From: Poecilobothrus nobilitatus
Lineage: Eukaryota; Arthropoda; Insecta; Diptera; Dolichopodidae
Reading direction: 5' to 3'
Assembly (NCBI GenBank): GCA_947095535.1
Contig: OX352774.1
Location: forward strand, 110,115,996-110,179,995
Length of the DNA: 64,000 nucleotides
Under the pieces are notes generated by a model. It had not been told where the DNA came from. It made no database searches and was given only the letters and a program-made list of their open reading frames with translations. The translations under genes and the position numbers were made by a program. This document shows positions 1 through 11,508 of this stretch, piece after piece; within the stretch, counting starts at the first letter, position 1; every line of letters begins with the position of its first letter.

Positions 1-3000
1 GTTAAATTTAGCATATTTTTGAAAAAAAAATTTAGTTCGCTTCTGCGCTGCAAAAGATAGACAGAACTATGGATATAAAATCTCTAAAAAGTATCTTTAA
101 AAAAAATAATGTTGTAGAACAACTGTTTTATGTATAGCTTCAACCGTTACAAATTTACAACCTTTCAAAATTTAAAATATCCTATTTTTAAAGGTTTTCT
201 TAAAATAAGACCAAAAAATTAAAGTTGATCTACTATATTTTTACATGTGTTACATGTTTTTACGGAGTTACAGACTCTTAAAATTGGAAAAATATCCTAT
301 TTTTAAATGTATATCTCAGGTTTGCTTAATATTTTTTAATTCTAAAAACGCCAAACCATAGGACTTTTCAAATCGATATCAAAATTGCACAAGCTTTTTA
401 AGTTTAGTATTCAAATTTACCGTTAAATTAGTTTAGTTTTCAAATTTACCGTTTTATGTAAAAACAAAATTTTGGAAGATTTTGCTTCCTTTATACATAT
501 ATGCGTAAAAACGTTCGTCGATAGAACTTTGAAATTTGAAAATTTTATACTTCAAGATATTTGTGTAGAATAATTTATCTTCAATTTTTTGAATAAAGGA
601 TAGATAACGGTTTAAAAAAAATTATTGTGCTTGTTACGAATCTCACTTTTTCTGTTATAAGTATACAACTGAATTGGCTGAACAAATTGGTCCTGTTAAT
701 GAATCATGATAAGTTATAAAACACCTTCAATCTTTTTTGTGTTATACAAATTTTTTGCCTTTTTACCTTTTAAATACAATACTTAGCAAGTTTATAAATA
801 TATTTTTCTAGTCTGAAATACAACTAAAGATATACATTTTTTATACAATTCAATGCTGCAAAAATTTTTTGTAATTGTTTTTTTCTACTTGAGCGAAAAT
901 ACAACCAAAAAAATTTGAATTTGAAAATATGCACATATGCAATGTATTGTATTATGCGGAAATTTTTTTATGTATACAATTTAATTTTATGTATAAAAAT
1001 TAACGAGTTTGGGTTTTAAATGAGCCAACTCTACTTGAGTGATATTTTGTTAATCGGATGATACGTGTGATATTAAAATGAATTTGAGATGGATGGTTGC
1101 AAAAAGTAACAAGTAGCAGTGAGCTATTCTGGTAATAAACTTCTGGTTAAAAAACTTATTAACTTATTAAATAACGAGACATTAAAAGAACTTAACTTCT
1201 GATTCTTGAGTAACTAAGTTAAAAATACAAACTATTATATATAGTATATATAAAAAATAATATATAAGGATATAAAAAATTAATCCTTCAAATTCACAAA
1301 GAAATCTTAAAATTTAATTCAAGCATTTCTGAAGTTTCGGATACATACATATTATGTACGCCTATACATAATCCGCCGTTTACACTGGTTGCATTATTCC
1401 GCCAAACCACACGGATCTGCAGTACACGACTTCACTTCGACTGGTCGCTTTTTCACGAGTATTTACCAGATTCTGCAGTTGTCAATGTATGTGTGAAATT
1501 CTCTTCAATCGAGTATTGAACAATGAACACTGAGTTAACTAGAGAATGTTTAGTCCACTATTTTAAAAGCGGAAAGTTTTTGTTTTTTATAGGGATCTAC
1601 ATATGAAAATTATTGTGTATAAAATAAAAAAAAATAAAAATAATTGTTCTGTAAATAAATTTAATTTTTCAAATTTAGATTTATTTAGTCCGTTTAGATT
1701 TATTTAGTCGTTTAGATTTATTGGTAAAATTAACATCTAGATTCTAGTAGACTAAACTAACATCGATATTTTTGAAATCCTTTAATTAATTTTAATGCCT
1801 GATCCTTAGACCAATTGTCAGTTATATCACTCATTATTTAACTAAACTTTATATTTTATTAATTAAAATATACTTATATATTTAATATAATCCAAAAATA
1901 TTTATTCACTTTTTCTTTTTTTATAATAGAAATTTAATATGTAAACAAATATAAACAAAAACTAATGCTAAACTTAATTTTATATGTATATTGTCTTTTA
2001 GCAATATTTAACACCACAATTATTTTAATTTAAAAAAAAAAACAAAAAATTAAAATTAAAAAAACTAAATTAAAAATAAAATTAAAAAAACAAAACAATT
2101 TTTTTTTTGTTTGCATTAGTAAGTGAATCCAGTGCAGAAAGTAATATTTTGGTTGAACAAATTCTCTTTGTCTCAATACCAAATATTCTCACAATAAAAT
2201 TAGTTTGTAGGAAAGAGGGTGTGAAACGAAGTGTAAAGCGTTCTGCACACAGAACCGTGTATTTTGGCCGTATTGAGATCTATAAAATTACATTTTAAAA
2301 TTATAAGAACATTTGTTTAGGATGCATAGATATGCATAAATAAATACATATGTATGTATGTATGTAACAGTATAAAATCAATTTTTAGAGAAAAAAAAAT
2401 CAGTTCAAAGAAAATGAATTTGAACTGAAATGAATGAAAAAATATTTTTTTGTTTTGTTTTTTTTTATGTTTTTTGATGGTATACCAAAAATACGGTCAT
2501 CTTTTTACGAAATAACCCCAAATACGATCTTGGGGTGATTTCAAATCAATGAAATTGACTAAGATTTTTTCTTCTTCGTGAGTTCTCTATGTATATAGTT
2601 ACTTTATGATAATATGAATTAATTAAAAATTTGTTAAAATTTGCATCATAATTCTTTATATAGAACCATTGTAATTCTAAAGGTGTCTTTTAATTTTAGT
2701 AATCGATGCCATTTGTTTTATGAAGAAGATTATACAAACAAGTGGTTTTGTATTGCACTGCACGATAGAGAATATTTTGCGCAATATCTGGTATCAAATT
2801 TAAAAAAAAAACTAAATATGTAGGTATCTATTTCTTCAAAGTTAATATTTAAATTTTTTAAAAAAGAAAATTATATTCATAACACAGTATAATATAATTG
2901 TTTGTATTATTAACACTTCCTCAGCAGATGTAAATATAATTATATACTTATTTTATTTATTTAATAAATAATTCATACAACATTTAAATTAGTAAAATAA

Positions 3001-3925
3001 TACTTTTAGTAAATATGTACATACTTATATACATACTTATGTATGTACATATATGCATATAAAAATCCACATTTGTACACTATTTGTAGGTATGTACATA
3101 TGCACTTATAAAAATATAACAATGCAAGTTACAATTGCATTTGCGTTTAATTTTGTGAAATATGTAGGTACATTTACTTATTATTGCGCTTTTTCACGCT
3201 CGTCTATCCTTTCTTAAAATAATAATGCGTCTCATACAGTCATACACTCTTACTGGCGAACTAATTTAATTACCTTAGGTAAAGGCTGGTAAAGGAGAGT
3301 ATAATATAAATATGTTATTTGTTAAACATCTGGTAAAGAATTATTATGATTGTGGAAATGCCCAATAATTAAAAATAATCTCACATGACTATGAGTAGAC
3401 TGTAGAATAAATAAAACTAATAATTTAATAAATTATACAAAATGTAAACTTATAAACAAACTAAACTTGTATTATTAATTATGTATGTACATATGTATAT
3501 GCATATATCGACTTTTAGAATAATATATTATTATTAAGATATATGTATGCATAAGTATTTATATGTATGTATTATGTCTACTTAAATATTAAATAGATAA
3601 AATGGTATTAATGAAATGTAAATTAACAAAAAAATAATATTGCACATTAATGTTACACATAAAACAAAAAAAAAAAATGCTTGCTTCAGCAAAACCTTTT
3701 ATTATTTTTTTATTTTCAATTAATTTTAAAATTTAATTGTGTTTTAATTTAATTTTTCAGTGACAAGACGCCGAAGTGTACATACATGTTTGTTTATGAT
3801 TCTGATTTATTTTCCAAGTTAATTAATTTTTTAAATAACGTTTCTAAAGTTTTATAAAATTAATTCTTGTTTATTTATAATTTAAACAAAACTTAATTAT
3901 TTATTAAAATAAATAAATTGACAAA
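1..3925. other. AT-rich intergenic DNA, no supported gene
   Basis: No open frame here has coding character. It contains homopolymer runs, short TATG/ACAT repeats (for example 2348-2366 and around 3020-3060) and a 7-bp inverted repeat with ACCCCAA at 2515-2521 and TTGGGGT at 2530-2536. The stretch 1370-1500 is less AT-rich than its surroundings and could be a promoter or enhancer; see the findings. Confidence 0.6.
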
Positions 3926-3996
3926 ATGTTGACAAAAAGAAACACCAGAACTAATGATACAGCTTTAAAAACTTCAGAAACTATAAATAGGCTAAG
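3926..3996 (+). CDS. CYB561: Candidate alternative first coding exon of cytochrome b561
   Basis: An ATG at 3926 opens a short hydrophilic basic peptide of 23 codons plus two bases (it begins MLTKRNTRT) and runs into a GTATTT donor at 3997. The two leftover bases are exactly what the CYB561 exon starting at 5235 needs, the same phase as the nearer first exon at 5079-5140. Sequence resembling an insect initiator (TCAGTG) lies about 170 bp upstream near 3757. The pattern suggests two promoters giving different cytosolic N-termini on the same membrane protein. It could also be a chance ORF with a fortuitous donor. Confidence 0.45.
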
Positions 3997-5078
3997 GTAT
4001 TTTTTTTTTTTTCTTCTATTTTTAAATTTCGTTTAATAACGGTTGTTTTTTTTTTTCATCGTCCACTAAAATTGGAGAATAAGGGGGATTATTATATTTT
4101 TAACTTACAAAGGTTTAAGAAATGCATATGTATGTCAAAATCTTAGTACACCATATTCCCATAAATCTTAAACCAATTTTTATTCCCTAGCAGTATGTTA
4201 CCTTGTCCAATTAGTATAATTATTGTACTAAAGGTCTCTTAACCTATTGTTTGGTTTAAAAGAGAGGGGTAATTTAGTGGGGAAAAGGCCAAAATTTTTA
4301 TAATAGAATTGTACTCGTTTCACCTCTATAGTGTCTTTTGTTGAACCTACTCTTTAAAAAAAAAAATTGTATTTTATATGCCAAATTTTGAACATTTTTG
4401 TCAATTAATTGATTTCTAATTTTGGAAAATCCATATTTCCAAAGACTCAAATATCTATATAGATACATATATCACGAAATTTTGAAGGCTACTTCACTGA
4501 ATAACTTCTTAAAATAATTTTATTTCAAGTATTTATTTTAATATAGGTATCAATTATTTTCGTAGCAGAATAAAAAAAAAAAAGTAGTAAACAAAAAATT
4601 TCTCAGATCTGTTCTATGACTTTAATATAAAAACCACAGCTACCACAAATAAAAATCTTCAAATTTTATGCTATACATTTTACTGCTATTAATTGAATAA
4701 AATTATTTGAATTTAAAAATAAAAATGATGGTACCTACATATTTGCTTATGTTTTGAATTTATATATTTTTATTATTAATTTTTTATGATATTTAAAAAA
4801 ACAATATACATCCCTGCTCTAGTTAAATAAAAATTCCTATTACAATATTTAATATTTTTCACTTCAAACAAATATTTTTCTTACACAATACACAGTACAG
4901 TTGTATCATGGTTGTAGTTGTTAGTTAGTCACTTAGTTTGCGTATTTTCAAATTGTTTTATAGCAGGTGTTTTTATTCAGTTTAATTTGATAATCATTCT
5001 AGTAGTTTAATGGTTTAAGTTCATTTTTTTTATATTTTTATATAAAACTTTTTTAAGTTTCTTTTTGTAAAATTGGAA

Positions 5079-6126
5079 ATGGATGGAAATAAAAAAACAT
5101 CAAATGCTAAGTCAAAATCAAATGAACCAAATATTAAAAAGTAAATGGATAAATTTATTCTAAAATGCAAATGAAGAACAAAAATAAAATCTTATTCATT
5201 TTAAAATTTATTAAATTTTTGTATATGTTTACAGTAAAGAGATAATGGATAATGAAGGCGCAATTGATTTCGGGAACTTTAAAGTTCTTTATTTAGTGAC
5301 ACAAATGGTTGGAATCACTGTGGTTATATTAATGTTAAGTTGGATTCAAATACATTTGGGCGGATTTGGTGGCCCGTCTAATCCAAAACAAGAGTTTAAT
5401 TGGCATCCATTTCTTTTAACATTTGGAATGATTTTTCTTTGTGGAAATTGTAAGTATAAATTATACAAGATTAATAAAAAATTAAATATAAATAAATTAT
5501 GTTATTTTTATAAAAAAAAAATTGTATATATAATTTTAGCTATTCTAATTTATCGTTTTTTTCGACAAATACGCAAGAGAAAATTGAAACTTACGCACAC
5601 TGCATTACACGGCATTGCACTTATTTTAGTTGTAATTGGATTAAAGACAGTATTTGATTCACGTAATTTGAATGTACCACCCATTACAAATATGTATTCT
5701 TTACATTCATGGTTAGGAATTGGCGCTGTTATAATATTTGCTTGTCAATGGGTGGGTGGTTTTGTTGGCTTTTTATATCCTGGAATTAAAGATAATTTAA
5801 AGACAGCTATGATGCCATTTCATGTATATTTTGGACTATTTGCATTTGTTTTAGCAATAGCATGTGCATTAACGGGTCTAACTGAAAAGGCTTTCTTTTC
5901 CATGCCGTAAGTTTTAATTTAAATATTTATAAAATAATTACAATTGCATTAACTGAAATATTTTAGGAATGATGGATATGCAACTTTACCGAATTCTGGC
6001 TTATTTATTAATGTCATTGCAATTTTATTGGTAATATTTGGAGGTCTTGTTGTATATTTAGCATCTGAACCAAGTTATAAAAGAACCCCTTTACCAGAAG
6101 ACACGCTGTTATTGAGGAATCAATGA
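5079..6126 (+). CDS. CYB561: Cytochrome b561, ascorbate-dependent transmembrane ferrireductase
   Basis: Four exons: 5079-5140, 5235-5449, 5540-5906, 5967-6126, giving 267 residues, close to the usual family size. Cytochrome b561 passes electrons across vesicle or plasma membranes from cytosolic ascorbate to monodehydroascorbate or ferric iron, using two b haems held by six helices. The four haem-ligand histidines are visible in order in NWHP, LTHTALHG, LHSWLG and PFHVYFG, and the conserved cytosolic arginine-rich loop follows ILIYRFFR. Exon 1 encodes a hydrophilic leader; an internal methionine at 5245 could also start a shorter form. The 90-nt intron 5450-5539 has no stop in frame, so its retention would keep the protein open but would interrupt the second helix. 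In Drosophila the family includes nemy and other CYB561 paralogues; I cannot say which one this is. Confidence 0.93.
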
Positions 6127-6551
6127 ATAACGTTTCATTGAAAAAGAACAAAAATTTAAAGGTTGTCCATTATTGAGTGCTTAAATATAATATGTATATG
6201 TATATTTTTATAAAATATAGTTTTATATTTTTATTTTTAGAAATAATCAATTTAATAGAAAGTGATTTAATAAACTATTTGTTAAATGTTAAAATATTTC
6301 CTTTAAAAATAAAATTATTATTTTGTTTACATATGAAAAGGTATAATTTTGTAAAAATTGCTGATAAAATTTTTTTGCTTTTAATATAAACCAGCCTTAT
6401 ATTAAAAGCAAAAAAATAGACATTTTTGTTAGACATTTAAGAAGCAAAAATATTTAAAGCTTGCTTTTAAATGTTTAGAAAAGTTAAACTTGTAATTATT
6501 CTTGTATTATTAAATGGCGCTATATGTAAATCAATGTATATTTATGTCATT

Positions 6552-6573
6552 AATAAATTTTTAATCAAATAAA
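6552..6573 (+). terminator. Poly(A) signals of CYB561
   Basis: Two AATAAA hexamers lie at 6552-6557 and 6568-6573, about 430 bp after the CYB561 stop codon, on the same strand and with no other gene between. Confidence 0.5.
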
Positions 6574-8449
6574 TGAATATAAAAATTAAATATGTTAATG
6601 AATAATTATTTTTAAATATCTTGTTTAAATCATACAATTCACTAATGCTGATACAGTAGTTATAAATAACTAATGAATATTTAGGAAGTTAGACGAACGA
6701 TTATATTATCTGCTCAAAGTTACACAAAAATATGTTTGTTATATTTGAACTAGAATTACTTTTGAGCGGATCACAGAGAAAACTCTAATTTTTTCAGACA
6801 TTCATACGTAATCCTTATAGCTAACATTTCTGATTAAATTACATTTCATTATATAATTTACAATTCATTACAAAAAAAAATTTTAATTTTGTTGAGTGAC
6901 CAGACCAATTGTTAGCAATTGCATTCACCAATCATATGATTTGCCTCCTAATAAATGTTGGTTCGCTACAAAAGAAAGCTGATCAACTTTTCATAACATC
7001 AACAACAGTTCATAATTATACTATAACACAACATACAACAATATCTAAAGGCGAAACTTAACTACACTTCTTAACTACACTTCAACTTAACTACTGCTAG
7101 TAAATCTGCAACCATTAATATAAATAATAAATGCATTACAATTGGACATTTTTATCTATAGTGGATGAAACACTTCATTTTTGATCTATCTTCCAACATG
7201 TCAAGAGTAGATCAAAAAGAGGTATATTAACATAATGATTATTTACACGGACCGAATGTGAATTCAACTTAATTCAACTTCCGACATGTCAAGATTGAAT
7301 CAAGCAGTATATAAACAAGAAATTTTACCAACCGTTTAATGTGAATTGCTTTCCATGTACTAATTAACATACACTACTATGCAAATTATATTAACGGGCA
7401 CAAACTTATTATATCTAAACCATACTATATTACATCTTACATTACTTCTATTTAAAATAGTATTGAACTAATGAATAATAATAGATACTACATTAAAAAG
7501 CTACATAAAAATAAAAAAAAACAAAAAATAGCAAATAAATCACCCAAAAACATACAACTTTAGGATTTCACATCATTTGGATTGTAAGATATTGGTCTGT
7601 ACGTAACCCGTCTATTATTTTGATATTAATTTTTAATTAATTCTACATATAAAATTTTATAAACCTAAAAACAATTTATTGAACCGGTGTTATTTATTAA
7701 AAACGAAATTTTCTATTAAAATAAGTTTTCTACTGTCGCCTTGTTGTATGCAATTACAAAAAGGAAAATATTATGCTCAATAAAAAGTATTCGCCTCCTT
7801 TTTCGACGAATTGACGAAACATTTAAAATTGTTTAAATTTTTGTTGTAAATTATTTTATTGCATATTTTGGATAATTTTAATTAGAAAAATATTTTAAAT
7901 TTATTTCTACGAATTTTTATTTTGAACCTTATTTCACAACCACAAATTTATTTATTTTTATTTTTTCCTTGCCACACCTCGAAGGAGCATAGGGCGATTC
8001 ACAGTTATTAATTATTTATATTTTTTATTAAGTTTCAGTTTCTGAAATTAAAAATATTTTGGAATTCCACAAAAATGAAATAAAATTCTTCCTTTTGTTT
8101 TGTAATTAATTTTTTTTATTTTATTTGTTGTATGTAAGTATGTAACAGAGAAAGTTTTATTATGGAGTTTATTATAAACTCTAATTAATTTACCTACTTA
8201 CATATGTATAATTTGGTATAGCAACAGCTGCATCTATTAGAAACATAAAGCACTTCTGTTTTGATTAATAAATAAACAGAATTAAAAATAAAAAATATTT
8301 TTGGTACTAAAAAAAATGTCTATTACTTTTTTTTTTTTTATTAAAAAAGAATTTATAAATAGTCAAAAATGTTTCAAATTATATTTTAATTTTTTTTTTC
8401 TATATTAATTTAGTTTAATTGATTTGTTAAAAGATTTAAAATAATCAAA
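6574..8449. other. Intergenic DNA with a diverged direct duplication
   Basis: No gene is supported. Two related blocks about 90 bp apart start near 7190 and 7279; both contain ACATGTCAAGA followed by a GAATGTGAATT- or TAATGTGAATT-like motif. An imperfect inverted repeat (GCTCAAAGT and ACTTTTGAGC) lies near 6712-6771. Confidence 0.4.
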
Positions 8450-10302
8450 ATGCCGAAAAAACTACAAAAAAAGGCTTTATGTAATGTAAAAGATGAAAAT
8501 ATTGATAAAACAAAAATTCCATATGATCCTCCAATTTATAAAATAACTTATAAATTTGATGATCTTCCAATGGATCCTTTGAGACCATTAATAAAAGATG
8601 CATTAGGTAAGAAAATATAATTTACTATTTATATATGTATGTATGTATAATGAAAAATATATATTACAATATGTATTAATACAATTGATTGCTTTTAAAA
8701 ATAATTTTAGAACTTTATAGAAAACGTAATCCTTGTAATGCAGATTTAGAACTTGAATATTTTATATATGCGGAAAATTTTGATGATTTTATTAATGAAG
8801 ATGGTGAAGATAACGAACTTATGATTTCAATTAAAGAAGCTATTTTAGATAAAAAATTCATTGTTAAAAATGATACAGATTCTGTATGTTCATTTCAACT
8901 TAATTGTCGTAAGTAATTACATATGTATACATAAATAATAATAAATATGTATAATAGACATTTATAAATTCAATTAGATAATATTGGCTCATGGGGTCTA
9001 GTAAAATCTCAAAATAAGTTTAAGTAAAAGCCTTTTAAATAAAATGAATAAAAAAAGAAGAAATAAAATGATTTATTCTATAATAACAAAATTTTTTTCT
9101 TTATAGCTATTAGTTTTTATCCTTGGTTTCGCAAATTAAATAAAGGTAAAATACATATAAAATAAAATATTTTGTATTGTTTCATAATATTATTATCTAT
9201 TCTAATTTTTTTTAGAACAAATTACAGAAGAACAAATGGAATTTGTTACACAAAAATTAAAAGAAATTTATTTAGAAGAAAGAGGACGAAATTTACATAA
9301 AAATGTATGCCAGAAATATTTTGAAATATCACGGAAACATTGTGGTACAAATATTCCTCAATATACAACAGCATTAAATTTAAAATTGATTGAATTAAGT
9401 AAACGAAAAAAATCTAATATTTTTCGTCCTGGTGATCCATATGAATTCAGAACAAGAGAAGGTTTAAATTTTTTTTTTAATTTTAATTATTTTAAAATAG
9501 TGGCAAGTAAAAAGTAAACAGAAAAAATTAATTTGTATTTTAATTATTTTTTTATAGAAAATCTAATTGAATTAAAAAAAGTTAGTGCTGTTTTTGATAA
9601 ATTAATTAAACCAGAATTGAAAAAAATTGAAATGATTGAAAAGTTAGAAAAATCACAAATTAAGCCCGGATCAATAAAAAGATCAAAATGGAAAAATAAT
9701 TTTGTAAATGATCAAAAATGTGTACGTAAATTTTATTTTTAAGATATCGAATTTATAAATTAAAGAACAAAATTTATAACATATTATTATGTATATTTAT
9801 AGTCTCAACTTTATGGAACGAAACATACTATTCAACCAAAAATTATTAAAAGAAAACCTACAACTGAAGAAATTATGATTAATTTAATTAAAAAAGATAG
9901 AAAGTATGTATAAAATAATTTTTTTTTTTTTTTTTCAATCCTTTCTTTTTTTTTTTTCAAGGCAATTTGATTATTTAAAAACTCTACAACCGAAGATACC
10001 ATCAGAACAAAAATATGCTGCTCTAAAGAAATATTATAAAGAGTTAAATGAAACGCTTAAAAATTTTCTTGCTCTATCTGGAAAAAAGATGTGCTTCTTT
10101 ATGAAAAATGTCAGTATATTTTCTATTTTAATACATGAGAAATTATATTATGAAATAAAATTAGTTAATCCAAAACAAAGTAAGATTAGTTCTAAGCATT
10201 TATATAAAAGATTTTAAATTTTTGTAAACGTATAGTCTCAATTCTTCAAATTCTAACTTGCGCAAAACCACAACAAGAAATCTGCCACTTGATGAAAAAA
10301 CG
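8450..10302 (+). CDS. Probable 5' (N-terminal tail) exons of the dynein heavy chain
   Basis: Successive exons join in frame: 8450-8606, 8711-8908, 9107-9145, 9216-9461, 9558-9721, 9803-9903 and 9962 to about 10090. A last candidate piece, 10236-10302, ends in a GTATTA donor. The ATG at 8450 (MPKKLQKK) opens a hydrophilic, lysine-rich, helical protein of about 350 residues with no domain I recognise and no membrane segment. I assign it to the dynein because it has the same strand, the same small introns, no clear stop or poly(A) signal before 10302, and because a phase-0 exit at 10302 matches the phase-0 entry of the dynein exon at 14841, with a retroelement in the intron between. The join out of the 9962 exon is unresolved: the strong donor at 10180 gives the wrong phase, whereas weaker donors (GTGCTT at 10091 or GTTAAA earlier) fit. 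Alternatively this is a separate small gene ending near 10217 or 10311. Confidence 0.5.
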
Positions 10303-10422
10303 GTATTATAAATTTGTGCCCGGTTTTTTAATGACATTATATACTCATTATGATTTATTTTATACTATATGTCTATATATTTATAAATTATTACTTATTA
10401 TATTGATTTGTTCTTATCTGCA

Positions 10423-11482
10423 GTTTTCTCTGCATTACGTGCAGAGATTTCTCTCGCTCAAAAATTGATTCAATAATGTGTAGCGGTGGATGCAATATGG
10501 CATTTCACATAAAGTGTATTGGATTATCAGCTTATGATATAAATTTATTAGAAACCTACAATTATATTTTTTTAATGTGTGAAGAGTGCAAAGATATATA
10601 TAATAAAATATATTGAAGTGCGTGTTGAAGCTATGGAAGAAAGTATAGATGAAATCAAAAATTGTATTAGTGAGCAAAAAAGTAATTGGAATGAAAAGCA
10701 AAATTTTAAAATAAAAATATAAGTGAGAACGATAAAGACATTGTCAACCACATTGAAAATGTATGTAATAATAATATGAAAACAGCATCTTATGCAGAAA
10801 TTACAAAAAAAAATACCAAATGTAATTATAAAACCAAAAATTGTGCAAGATAATAAAAAAACTAAGAAGGATTTAGCAAATAATTTAAATCTTGTAGAGA
10901 ATGAATTAGCTGTCTCTTCTTTAGTTAATGCAAAAAATGGTATTGTAGTAGTTTCGTGTGAAAATCATGCATCTGCAAAAAAAATTTAAAAATTTGGCTG
11001 ATGAAAAAATGAAAGATTCATATGAAATTAAAGTTCATAAGGGTAGAAAATCAAGAATAAAAATTCTAGACATTTCTGAAGAAATAAATAAAGATGAATT
11101 AATTAAAAAACTTAGGAACCAAAACGAAATACTTAAAAATAGTGAATTAGAATTAAAAGTTTTTTATAGAAATAAATTTAAGTTGAACCCCTATGTTGCA
11201 GTTATAGAAATAGATATAGATTCTTTTAATAAAGCTATAAAAGTGGGAAAAGTTAAAATTGGGTGGGATATTTGCAAAATAATGCATAGTATTTTTGTTA
11301 AAAGATGTTATAAATGCATGGGGTTTAATTTATGGGGCCATAAGTGTAATCCAAATGAACTAAAATGTTGTAATTGTATAAATGTAAATATAGAAAATAG
11401 TCTTAATCTAGATACAAATTATAATGCATTAGATAAAAACTGTAAGGTGTATAAGAAAAAAATTGAATTGAAAATATTCTAG
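10423..11482 (+). pseudogene. Retroelement ORF1 (PHD finger plus zinc-knuckle gag), broken
   Basis: Frame fragments encode a C4HC3-type PHD finger at about 10434-10600: a CITC pair, a CSGGC pair, FHIKC, and a distal CEEC pair. A charged region follows, then a gag-like RNA-binding part (about 10958-11482) with cysteine/histidine knuckles. Stop codons and at least two frame changes separate the pieces, so no functional protein is made. PHD-type ORF1 proteins are known in several CR1/Jockey-related lineages of insects. Confidence 0.7.
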
Positions 11483-11508
11483 CAACCAATATATGAAGAA
11501 ACGAGTAT

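Noticed and set aside
2107..2823. Two short ORFs in the left intergenic region
   Set aside because: They lack good ATG starts or supporting splice sites and encode no recognisable domain.
6177..6389. Short hydrophobic ORF after CYB561
   Set aside because: Phe/Ile/Leu/Lys-rich translation of AT-rich 3' UTR, upstream of the CYB561 poly(A) signals.
10435..10701. 88-codon minus-strand ORF
   Set aside because: Shadow of the PHD-finger ORF1 on the + strand.
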